A DNA stretch of 64,000 nucleotides, from the NCBI RefSeq assembly GCF_017591425.1, contig NW_024466607.1:11044501-11108500 (forward strand), in the 5' to 3' direction. This DNA is from Ochotona curzoniae (lineage: Eukaryota; Chordata; Mammalia; Lagomorpha; Ochotonidae). The position numbers and the translations under genes are program-made. A model generated the notes under the pieces. The model did not search any database, was not told the origin of the DNA, and saw nothing but the letters and a program-made list of their open reading frames with translations. This document shows, one piece after another, positions 56,035 to 64,000 of the stretch; the stretch's first letter is position 1, and every line of letters starts with the position of its first letter.

Positions 56035-56215
56035 CACATCAGGACCCCATTCCTGGGTATTAGGACATTTGGGAGGCTGGGTGTGTGACATTTTAGCTCT
56101 TCCCCCAGAAACAAGAAGAACAAATAGCAAATTTAGAAACAACATTTTCACCCACATTTCCTTAATCCTTGATCCTTCCCACCATGATCAGCCATGTAAT
56201 CATTATAGTCTCAGC
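56035..56215 (+). mobile_element. L1-3'-end-like dispersed repeat, copy 3
   Basis: 'cctgggtattaggacatttgggaggctgggtg', 'agaaacaagaagaacaaatagcaaatttagaaacaac', 'ccttaatccttgatccttcccacc' and 'gccatgtaatcattatag'. It shares long blocks with 17718-17950 (reverse) and 48714-48900. Here the A-rich tail is missing, so the copy is truncated or decayed at its 3' end. Confidence 0.5.
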
Positions 56216-57254
56216 TGACATCTGGACTCTGCCTCACTCCTTAATATCTAGGGGTGATGGTTTGGGAATGGTCTTCATCCCTATCCCTTCCCAATCCAAG
56301 TCAATGGCCACAGAAGTCAGACGAACTCACGCACTTCTGCCAAGGCACAAGGCACGGGCAGTTATGTTGTCTGAGTTCTGCTACTCTGTTGGTTCTATCC
56401 ATGAGTGCTTTACAGCACATTAATCCCAATGAGAAACTCAACCAAAGATCACATGCAGCATGTATAAACTTGGTGAATTTTGCTCACAGTTGAGGGAGGG
56501 GAGCTTTCAAGAAGGAGCTCTTATGTCCCTTGCTACAGAATTCAGACACAGCACTGATATCTTCTCTCCCTCATCCCAGCCACCTTTTATCAATATTTAT
56601 AATTTTTTCAGTGCCTGGGGATATCAGGAGCTTGGGAAATTTTACCATATGTTCTTATGAAGGTTTATAATTTTAGAAATGCATTAAAATATGTTTTTAG
56701 ATAGTCAGTTCTCAAGAGGAGTTTTGTGCCAGTTACTAGGCTAATTCTACATTGCCCACCTCATTACCGATGTACAACCAATGTGTTATCTGAAATTTTA
56801 TGCCAGTTGCTAAGACAACCCCACCTTCTCCACTTCATTATAGACACTCAGCCAATGCATTTCCTAGCTTATTTACCAGTTCTCCCTGCAGGCACAGGCC
56901 TTGCCTGACTATGGACAGCTGCCCATACTGTTCACATTGTATGTGACCGAAAGGGCACGGCTATGGGAATAGTACAAACTATAGGAGCCATTAACTGATA
57001 CATTCTGAGGATATGCTGGAACAATACTAAGGTAGAACAGGGACTCCAAGAAATAGGGGAACCATCAGCCCCAAGAAGATTGAGATTAAACCTCCTAGAA
57101 CTCAGATCTGTGGAAGTGTGGAGTTTTGAACCAGCAAAGTGTCTACCTTTAATGTGACTTGGCCAAGCCACTGAACTCATCTGCAGCCATTCAGCAGGAG
57201 CCTGTATCACACTCATATGGAAGGACCCTTAACTCTGAGATGGACTTTTCTAGT
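56216..57254. other. Unassigned sequence, no gene
   Basis: 56720-56900 contains two similar blocks ('gttttgtgccagttactag..cattgccc..cattac' and 'attttatgccagttgctaag..cttcatta'), an internal near-duplication of about 70 bp. A 94-codon minus frame at 56932-57216 is unrecognised. Confidence 0.4.
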
Positions 57255-57560
57255 TTTTTTTTAAAGTTTTTTTGATTAACATGTAATACTTATTTTATGG
57301 GATACAATGCAATATTTTGACAAGCATTTATAGCTTGAATTGATCAAATTAAGCAATTAGCACTTCCATTTCCTTATTTGTTGGCTTTGTTTGCAGTCTG
57401 AGAGCTCTTTTCTTCCATTTCTGCATACATTGCAGAATACTGGCTTGTGAACTACAGTCAGCCTACTGTGCTGTGGAACACTAAAACCTATTTCTTCTGT
57501 TCTGTTATTGGTTATCCAACTTCCCTCTTCCCACCCTTCTCAGACTCTAGCAATCACTAT
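57255..57560. mobile_element. L1 untranslated-region fragment
   Basis: 'gggatacaatgcaatattttgac', 'gatcaaattaagcaattagcacttcc', 'ctacagtcagcctactgtgctgtggaacac', 'cctatttcttctgttctg' resemble a mammalian L1 3'-UTR block ('..gtcaccctactgtgctat..aacactag'). Orientation not determined. The next element, a CSINE, follows directly. Confidence 0.5.
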
Positions 57561-57571
57561 CAAGTTCAGAT

Positions 57572-57866
57572 GGACTTTAATTATTTTACTTGACTTCATC
57601 TTATTTGAAGGAGAGAGAGAATCTTTCATTCATTACTTCCTCAAAATGCCTGCTATAACCAGGGCTGGGCCAGACTGAAGCCAGAAACCAGAAACTCCCT
57701 CCAGATCTCTCACGTGCATGTACTCAAACCATGCTCTGCTGCCTCCCAGTATTGCCCATTAGCAGGAAGCTTGTTCGGGTGGGAGGAGCTGGGACTTGAA
57801 CCAGTACTACAAATGGGATGTAGACATCCCACGTGGTGCCTTAAATGCCGCACCAAATGCACACCC
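57572..57866 (-). mobile_element. Old CSINE, full length
   Basis: Tail 'attattttacttgacttcatc', 'gaaggagagagagaatc', 'gccagggctgggccagactgaagcc', 'ctccagatctctcacgtg', 'gcccattagcaggaagc', 'gggacttgaaccagtactac' and head 'gacatcccacgtggtgcc'. Confidence 0.78.
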
Positions 57867-58104
57867 TAGAAAGGCTTTTTTCAGACTTTCACATATGAAA
57901 TGAAACTTGTGCTCTTGCCATACTGTGCAGCCCAGCCCTTCAGTAAAGCCAGTGATTGTAGCCTTACCCATGTAGACTTTGGGGTTTTCTGATTTCAGAC
58001 CCTAACTGCTGGTTGAGCATTAGGAAGTATATGTTATAATTATTGGAGGTGTTCATCAGCGACTTCCCATATGGTAAGCAACCTGCTGAGCTCTTTACGT
58101 GGTA

Positions 58105-58510
58105 CATTCGTCTCCTGGAACTACTGTAACAAGTTATCACAAATGTGATGGCTTGAAACACCATATCACATTCTTGCTCGGTTCTGGAGAAGTTCAAAAT
58201 CCAGATGTTAGCAAGGTTGTCTTTTTTTTTTTTTTTGCTGAAGGTTTTGGGGGTGGACCCCTTCTTCACTTCTTTCAGCTTCTGGGGGTTTTATAACCTT
58301 GTAGTGTGTGGAACCTAAGTTCAGTTTGCCATCTGTCTTGATGGAATCTTCTCCATGTCCTCTCTTCTTGTACGTACATTGGTCACTAGATTTAGGATCC
58401 ACCTTAATCTAGTGAGATCTCATCAGGACCATCAATCCACTGTGTTTGCAAAGATACTCTTTCCTCATAAGCTCAAGTTCTGAGGTTCTGGGTAGACACG
58501 AAGCAAGAGA
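58105..58510 (-). mobile_element. Old LTR-like repeat, nearly full, reverse
   Basis: Plus-strand order: 'ggaactactgtaacaagttatcac', 'atgtgatggcttgaaacacc', 'ggttctggagaagttcaaaatcc', 'tttcagcttctggggg', 'ttctccatgtcctctcttcttg', 'ggtcactagatttaggatccacc', 'cttaatctagtgagatctcatc' and 'gtttgcaaagatactctttcc'. This is the reverse of a well-known ancient mammalian LTR-type repeat. A T16 run at 58221-58236 interrupts it, perhaps a lost retroposon tail. Confidence 0.6.
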
Positions 58511-58559
58511 ATGAATAAGATATTCATTCTACTGTAAGTAGGAATGGTTAAATTCATGG

Positions 58560-58700
58560 CTGCCATTTCACCAAAGGAAAGTTGAGGCCCGGAAGGGAAG
58601 GAACACACCTTGTCACTCAACTGCCCTGCCAGTCAACTGGAAGAGTTAGGTTGTAGACTAAGTTCAGTCTGATGCCAATCCCATTTTGTCTCTGGCACAC
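58560..58700 (-). mobile_element. MIR SINE fragment
   Basis: 'aaagttgaggcccggaagg', 'ccttgtcactcaactgcc', 'gtcaactggaagagttagg' and 'gttcagtctgatgcc' correspond to the reversed MIR core ('gaaactgaggc..', 'ggtcacacagc..', 'ggcagagctgggattc', 'tctgactcc'). Confidence 0.45.
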
Positions 58701-58710
58701 TCTGCTGCTT

Positions 58711-58748
58711 CTAAAATAAAAAATAAATAAATAAATAAATAAAAAAAA
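58711..58748. repeat. (TAAA)n A-rich microsatellite
   Basis: 'ctaaaataaaaaataaataaataaataaat' continues into an A8 run. It follows directly on the MIR fragment and may mark the end of another retroposon that I cannot see. Confidence 0.92.
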
Positions 58749-59599
58749 GCCGTGTTGCGAACTCAAGCCTGGAAAGTAATGGCATCAACAGCTATCTGCC
58801 CATTGCCCTCCAAACTGTACTACTCAGAAACAAAAGCACCGAGCAGGCCCATGAGGACTTGGCTTTTGTTTTGGGTATAATGTTAGATTAAAGCTTATGG
58901 TGAGCTCATCATGGTTTTGTAAATCAAAGTTGTCATATCATGTATTGCAATTCTGTCTCCAAATCATCGCATGATGGTAGGGACACAAGACCATCTTCTC
59001 TGGGATCCCACATCTAACCAGCCAGATGAATTTCAAACAAGTCACTTTTCTGGGTTTGGGTCTCTGTAAGAGGGAAATAGCATTAGCCAATGTTTTGCAA
59101 TTGTGAGTATATACAACATACTTGTATAGTTACGGGAAAGTGTCCTTGCTCATGTGTGTTAATATTTGCTGGAGTGCAGGTAGGGTAGTACAAAAAATGT
59201 GTTCACTGTTGACTTTTCACCTCCATGTTAATGGTTAACTCTGTCTCTCTGTTGAACTATGCAGCTTGTGGGCTTTGGTCAGAAAGAAAATTCTGAAACA
59301 CAGAATGTGGAAGTGTGTTAATCTTTGTCTTTCTTCTCTTTTACTTGATGTGGTTTATTTCTGTCAAGTTAGGTCAGGATAGCTTTTTAAAAACATGATA
59401 TTTCAAAAATGCCATACTATTTACTGCCATACTATTTATTACATAAATCTGTGAGCAGATGTTAAATGTCTGAAATAGAAGTATTTTATTTATATGCTCG
59501 TGGTGTTTTTAAAGGTTAGGGGGCATCTATTGCAGCAGTTCAGAAAATCATTCTTTGCATGTTGCTCAGTAAAGCAAAGGCCTGTGGCAGCACCAGGTG
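58749..59599. other. Unassigned sequence, no gene
   Basis: A+T-rich toward the right. A 15-bp direct repeat 'tgccatactattta' occurs twice at about 59410-59438. No repeat family recognised. Confidence 0.4.
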
Positions 59600-59765
59600 A
59601 TGGGAACGGCATGAACTCTGTGGTCCCACAGACCTTGGTTCAGATTCGAATCCTGTGACCCTCTAACCATGCCACCTTGGGCAAGTCTCCTCAGATACTT
59701 CATAAGATACAGAGACTTTCGGATGAACCTGTGACATGTAGTAGGAACTCAGTCATTTCACTCTC
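59600..59765 (+). mobile_element. MIR SINE fragment
   Basis: 'ggcatgaactctgtggtcccacagaccttggttcagattcgaatcc', 'gccaccttgggcaagtc', 'cctgtgacatgtagtaggaactcag' keep head-to-tail MIR order, including the B-box-like 'attcgaatcc'. Confidence 0.65.
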
Positions 59766-59779
59766 CTCGCCCCTTTCGT

Positions 59780-60330
59780 CTGGGAGTTTTTTTCTGAGTT
59801 GAGAGACCATCACGAATATGTTGTTAGATCTCATCATCGATTCCCCTTCCTCTCCAAGTCTACCAGCGAAATGGAGAAGGTGAAGCTACTTTTCTCATTT
59901 TCATTAGGTGTCAGGGCAGTTTCTGGAGGGAACCCGAGCAGCACAGAATATTTCTTTCCCATGAAAGGAAGCAGCTGCCTCCAACCCAGTAACTGTAATA
60001 ATGTGCTGTTGTGCCTCACCAGTGGGTTTTTACCGACATTGCCTCTGCAACAAGAGGATGGTTTGAAGCAACACAGTGAAATTGGCAGTGAGCTCACTGG
60101 ATAAATCACTGTTGAAACTGTGGGGATTTCTGCTATGGAAGTAACAAGCATCCATGGCCTGCTTTGGTGCCCAGCCCAGAAAAAAATGGGGCCTGTGCCT
60201 GGTTCCAAATTATTTACTGTTCAGCACTGTGGGCACATTTCCTGTTGGCCCTGTATAGAAATGACGGATGCCCATAATGTGAACTAGGCCTCAGCCTGTC
60301 AGAGGGATTATTTAGAAGGGAAAACCAACA
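59780..60330. other. Repeat-free single-copy stretch between MIRs
   Basis: About 550 bases of balanced composition with no recognised repeat. Opposing frames of 101 and 124 codons overlap. Sub-stretches such as 'cagtgagctcactggataaatcactg' near 60087-60112 contain a short palindrome. A conserved non-coding element is conceivable, not shown. Confidence 0.35.
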
Positions 60331-60564
60331 TGAGAGTAAGGAGGGGAGGGCAAGGTGGCTGTGTACTGAATACCGTCAATGGAGGCAGATGCGAGAGAAT
60401 GGAGCAGCTTGCCTTGGCAAGCCTTCCCAGTCCCAGCAGCACACGCATCACAGCCTTCCTGTTCTGTTCTTGTGTGTTTCCATTCCAGCAGAAGGGATGA
60501 GGACAAACGAGGAACAGCTCCTGCCTCCCAGAGCCTATCGGGCCAGAGGTAGCTTATTAACTAC

Positions 60565-60735
60565 CTGATGCAATCAGGCAGGGTCTCTGCAGCCCACAGC
60601 CTGGGTTCCAATCCTGTCTGTACTGTTTCCCTGCTCTGTGACCTTGGGCAAAGTGTCTGACCTCATGGGACCCCTGTGTGTTCTCATCTGTGAAATGGGA
60701 ACAATACTGAAAAGGATGAGAGCATTTCTCCATTG
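60565..60735 (+). mobile_element. MIR SINE, well preserved
   Basis: 'cagcccacagcctgggttccaatcctgtctgtac', 'gctctgtgaccttgggcaaagtgtctgacctc', 'tgtgttctcatctgtgaaatggg' are almost consensus MIR in sense. The best MIR in the window. Confidence 0.82.
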
Positions 60736-61847
60736 TCTGCTACATGGGAGGTGTTTCAGCATTAGGCAAACTTAATGCTCAAAGAATCCATTCTCATTAT
60801 AAGCTGAGATAGAGGCCACAATTCCCAAACTGAACACGGGAGTACTTGAATACATCTGCTGAGCTCTCCTGGTGTGCAGGTGCACATTCGTGTGCGTTGA
60901 CACACTGGGGTTTAGCAGAGGGAATCTGAGTGTCTGCTGTTAGCACCTGGGCTGCTCTGGCTCCAAGTCCTCTTTGTAGCAAGTGCTTCCAGGGAGCCGA
61001 GCATCTTGCCAAGAGCTAGAAGCAGTATCAGGTTGTCAGCAAATCCCCTGGAGTGCAAGTAGGAACAGGGAGGGGAAGAGCTGCATCTTGGGAATACAGC
61101 TCAAAGTCCCAGCACTGCAGAGAGAGCCAGGGAGGGAAGAAACACATGCTTTCCCAGCCAACTGTCCCAGCTGCCTTGTAAGTGGACTCCCCATTCCCAA
61201 CACCTACTGCAACCTCCCCATAGCAAAGGACATGATCTGAACTTGTCAGTGTGTATAGATTGTGAGCATATGTGCCCAGCCTTGTCAACATGCCACCACA
61301 TACTTACACTCAAAGGGCTATCTTCCTAAGCATTCTTGACGCTGAGGAAATGGCCTTGTTTCTGACTGGATCTGTACAAGCCCTCAGCAATGTGTTCACC
61401 TGACCACATGCTGACCTTCTCAGCATGTCCTCATTTCCAGCCCAACACTCTCCTCCCTGAATTGGAAAGAACATTTAGCCCTCAGGGCTCCAGGAGACAC
61501 AGCCTGCAGTCACCCTCTGGCTGCCTGCTGCAACCTGACTGAACCAGTTCCAATTGCTGGGACCCACCCAGTGTGGATATAGATGGCCAGACAGGCCACA
61601 GCACCTGTCCCGGTGAAAGGGTGGGACTCCACCCTCTATCGCTGCAGCCTCTCCTGGCTCACCACCTCCAGCCATTGTTCTTTGAACACAGGCAGGGAGG
61701 CATTGTGGGAGAATGCACTGGAGCAAGAATGGGCTGTGAGCCATAAGACTTCCAACTGTAATATCCTGGTGGAGGGAGAAGAGTACCATCGGACCCCAGG
61801 TTCAACGGCCCCCTCCCATCTTGGTTTAAATATCCAAATTTGCAAAA
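60736..61847. other. Unassigned sequence, no gene
   Basis: Opposing frames at 60983-61313 and 61475-61936 (70-117 codons) carry no known domain. No CSINE until 61848. Confidence 0.4.
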
Positions 61848-61918
61848 ATTTTAAAGAGATTTATTTTATTTTTATTGGAAAGGTAGATATTTACAGAGGG
61901 AAGGAAAAACAAAGATCC
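61848..61918 (-). mobile_element. Tail-only fragment of a pika-type CSINE
   Basis: 'ttttaaagagatttattttatttttattggaaaggtag' and 'acagagggaagg' are the 3' tail of a young-type CSINE; the element then stops, leaving less than a quarter. Like 5362-5488, a head-less CSINE. Confidence 0.65.
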
Positions 61919-62009
61919 CAGTTTGTAAATTTTTAAGTGAAATAATTCTTCACTGTCCTTTTTCTGCCTGTTTCCTCTCCACCCTTGTCCCTTAAATTTT
62001 TCTTCTTTT

Positions 62010-62296
62010 CTTTTTTAAAGATGAGACAGGGAGCATGCTTTGATCTGCTTGCTCACACCTGAGATGACTGCGATGGCTAGAGCTGAGCCAGGCAGAAGCC
62101 AAGAGCTAGGAGCTATCTGGGTCTCCCACATGGGTAACAGGGGCCAAACACTTGAGTCATCTTCTACTGCTTTTCCCAGCACATTAGCAGGTAGTTGGAT
62201 CCCAAGTTGAGCCTCCAGAGCATGAACTGGCTCCCATATGGGATGTGTAATGTTCCAGGCAGCAGCTTTACCAACTACATCACAACACTGGCCTCT
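62010..62296 (-). mobile_element. Old CSINE, tail shortened
   Basis: 'tttttaaagatgagacaggg', 'gatggctagagctgagccaggcagaagcc', 'gggtctcccacatggg', 'cacttgagtcatcttctactgcttttcccagcacattagcagg', 'ctcccatatgggatg' and head 'agctttaccaactacatcacaacactggcc'. The purine-rich 'gagagag' part of the tail is much reduced. Confidence 0.78.
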
Positions 62297-63019
62297 CTTC
62301 CTCTTTTCTTCCATACCAGGACCAATATTTCTATTCATTGTCTAGTACTCTTGGCCATATATCCTGGCTAAAGATTCCAACCATGACAGGGTTGTCTGAG
62401 CAATTAAAGGTTGCAACTATTAGGACTATAAGGTTTTCAAGAGCAAGACTGCACCAACCTCCCAATCCCCATCCCGGGTCCTAGTTGAATGAATAAATAA
62501 ACAAAAGAATGGCTACTTAGTATAACAAGTTGCCCTGGGCTAACCAGACCCAGACTCCATCTGGTAACTTGGATCACTGCAGGATTTCATGAAGATGAAC
62601 TCTATAGCAAAGACTGGTGGAAACAGGAGCTGGTATTCCACTGAAGTCTCTTTTATTCTACACCACTCATTCTTCATCCCCGCTGCCACCTGTCTACTCC
62701 AGGCTCTCCCCAGAATGCTCTGTCTTGTTACCTGGGTGCTCAAGTGAGATCCTGAGAGTTAACGCTCTGTCTGTCTCCCTCCCTTGTTGATCACCACTGA
62801 GTCCTAGTGATCTCCCACACCAGAACGTCTCTCATATTCATTCACAGTCAGTTCCATCTCTTGTCTCATTTAGAATTGTGAACCTCCCAATCTTCCACCA
62901 GTTTGTTTAGTCAGCATAACAGTCCATACAAAATCAGGCCATGTCATTTCCTGGCTTAAACTCCTTCAGCGACTTCTTATTACACTCAGAGTAAAATAGA
63001 ACTGAACATTTTGAGAACA

Positions 63020-63340
63020 TCAAGACAACACAATGTTATAGTGAGAGTAATGTTAGCTGCTGTAACAAACAGAACAAAAATGTATAGAGGCTGAAGCACA
63101 GCAGGATACTATTTCCTGGTAATATGACTGTTGGGGGTGAGTGGGCATAATCAGCAAGGGGGTCCAAACCTGAGCTTAGGAAGGAACCAAAGCCCCCTGG
63201 ATCCTTCAACTTAACCGTCTTTGGGCTGGAAGAGTGGGAAAGAGCTCATGAGAATATAAATCTGTTTCTTAAAAATTCTGGCCTTAAAACAACGTGTATT
63301 CTTTCAGTTACTACATAGCAACTACATAAAAAAAAAAAAA
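63020..63340 (-). mobile_element. Old LTR-like block inside the L2
   Basis: 'ttagctgctgtaacaaacagaac', 'gtatagaggctgaagcacagcagg' recall the reverse of an ancient LTR end ('..ctgctataacaaacagacccaaaat..'). A+T-rich to the right, ending in an A13 run at 63329-63341. Family not named. Confidence 0.35.
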
Positions 63341-63370
63341 GCAAAAAGGATGGGAATTTGGCCCCTGATT

Positions 63371-63726
63371 GGAAAACTACTTTGTCTTTTTTTTTTTTTT
63401 TAAGATTTATTTATTTTTACTGGAACGTCAGATATATAGAAAGGAGGAGATACAGAGAGGAAAATCTTCCATGCGATGATTCACTCCCCAAGCAGTCGCC
63501 TATAGCCTGAGCTGGGCCAATCTGAAGCCAGGAGCCTCTTCCAGGTCTCCCGTGCAGGTGCAGGGTCCCAAGGCTTTGGGCTGTCCCTGACTACTTTCCC
63601 AGGCTACAATCATGGAACTGGATAGGAAGCAGGGTGGCTGGGTTATGAACTGGTGCCCATATGGGATCCCGGCGTATGCAAGGTGAGGACTTTAGCTGCT
63701 ACGCCAGGCCAGAAAGCTACTTCTCA
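63371..63726 (-). mobile_element. Pika-type CSINE with a decayed target-site duplication
   Basis: The flanks 'ggaaaactactttgtc' (63371-63386) and 'agaaagctacttctca' (63711-63726) are a recognisable but mutated duplication around a full minus-strand CSINE: 'taagatttatttatttttactgg', 'gatgattcactccccaag', 'gagcctcttccaggtctcccgtgcaggtgcagggtcccaaggctttggg', 'gtgcccatatgggatcccgg' and 'actttagctgctacgccaggcc'. Younger than the L2 and LTR-like sequence it sits in. Confidence 0.88.
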
Positions 63727-64000
63727 GAAGCAGCTCGCCTGATTTCGGGTAGGAGCCAATTATCTCTACAACATGTGGTACTGAAGGCCGTGTATGATCT
63801 GTCCTAACCATTCCACATCATGCGAGGACACTGGAAGTATCTCTCACTCTGAGTGGGCAACTCTATTTCCCACAGGATCTCACTTTAGCTCCTGTGAAAC
63901 CGTCCAGCCACCCAACCAACCTATCTATTTCTAGAGCCGACTAGGCTCTCTCCATGCCTTGGGACCTTCACACAGCTTCATCTTGTACTCCAAGGTTCTT

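Larger units (their letters stand above)
62830..64000 (+). mobile_element. L2 LINE split by two later insertions
   Basis: Left part (about 62830-63010): 'aatcaggccatgtcatttcctggcttaaactccttcagcg' and 'cttattacactcagagtaaaatag'. Right part (about 63780-64000): 'gaaggccgtgtatgatctgtcc', 'ccacatcatgcg' and 'tgccttgggaccttcacacagc'. Together they follow the L2 3' region in sense. The middle is occupied by an LTR-like block (63020-63340) and a pika-type CSINE (63388-63712). The L2 runs off the window end. Confidence 0.55.

Overview
The window is mammalian nuclear DNA with no gene I can support. It has no long open frame (the longest start-to-stop run is 198 codons), no recognisable exon set, no CpG island, and it is full of interspersed repeats. 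The commonest is the lagomorph C-repeat SINE (CSINE), a tRNA-derived element with a pyrimidine-rich tail ending in AATAAA-type repeats. I count about 30 copies or fragments on both strands. The best preserved copies carry the diagnostic wording I associate with pika (Ochotona) rather than rabbit: a 'gattcactcccca' motif after the tail, 'tttgggcc', 'gattagaacc' and 'catatgggatccc'. Older copies look like the C-repeats shared by all lagomorphs. I therefore read the window as lagomorph, probably pika, intergenic or intronic DNA.

Layout. 0-9.5 kb: old CSINEs, a fossil hAT element (3.04-3.26 kb), an L1 3' end (4.7-5.2 kb), a palindromic mariner-like MITE, an (AC)25 microsatellite, more CSINEs, an old LTR and two MIRs. 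9.5-17.3 kb: repeat-poor, with MIR and L2 traces and a well recognisable MLT1-type MaLR LTR (15.13-15.46 kb). 17.3-20.3 kb: a heavily interrupted antisense L1 ORF2 carrying five or more later insertions. 20.3-28.5 kb: mostly unassigned sequence with MIRs, L2 and three CSINEs. 28.5-33.5 kb: a dense CSINE cluster, including a copy with a 16-bp target-site duplication, and a second copy of the MITE. 33.5-35.3 kb: repeat-poor and moderately GC-rich. 35.3-36.0 kb: a repeat-like segment with a triple 19-bp tandem. 36-47 kb: scattered CSINEs, including a tail-to-tail pair at 45.4-46.1 kb. 47.3-49.3 kb: an old LTR, then a candidate endogenous-retrovirus LTR with a primer-binding-site-like motif, joined to an L1-3'-end-like repeat. 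49-57 kb: mostly unassigned, with MIR and L2. 57-64 kb: L1 and MaLR fragments, MIRs, CSINEs and an L2 split by two later insertions.

Nothing here works as a gene system. The content is a layered record of retrotransposition: L2 and MIR oldest, then hAT, mariner and MaLR, then L1 and old CSINE, and pika-type CSINE last. Family names come from memory of consensus sequences, not from a database search, so boundaries are good to roughly 10-30 bases. I saw no undescribed biological system; the most useful leads are listed as findings with modest scores.
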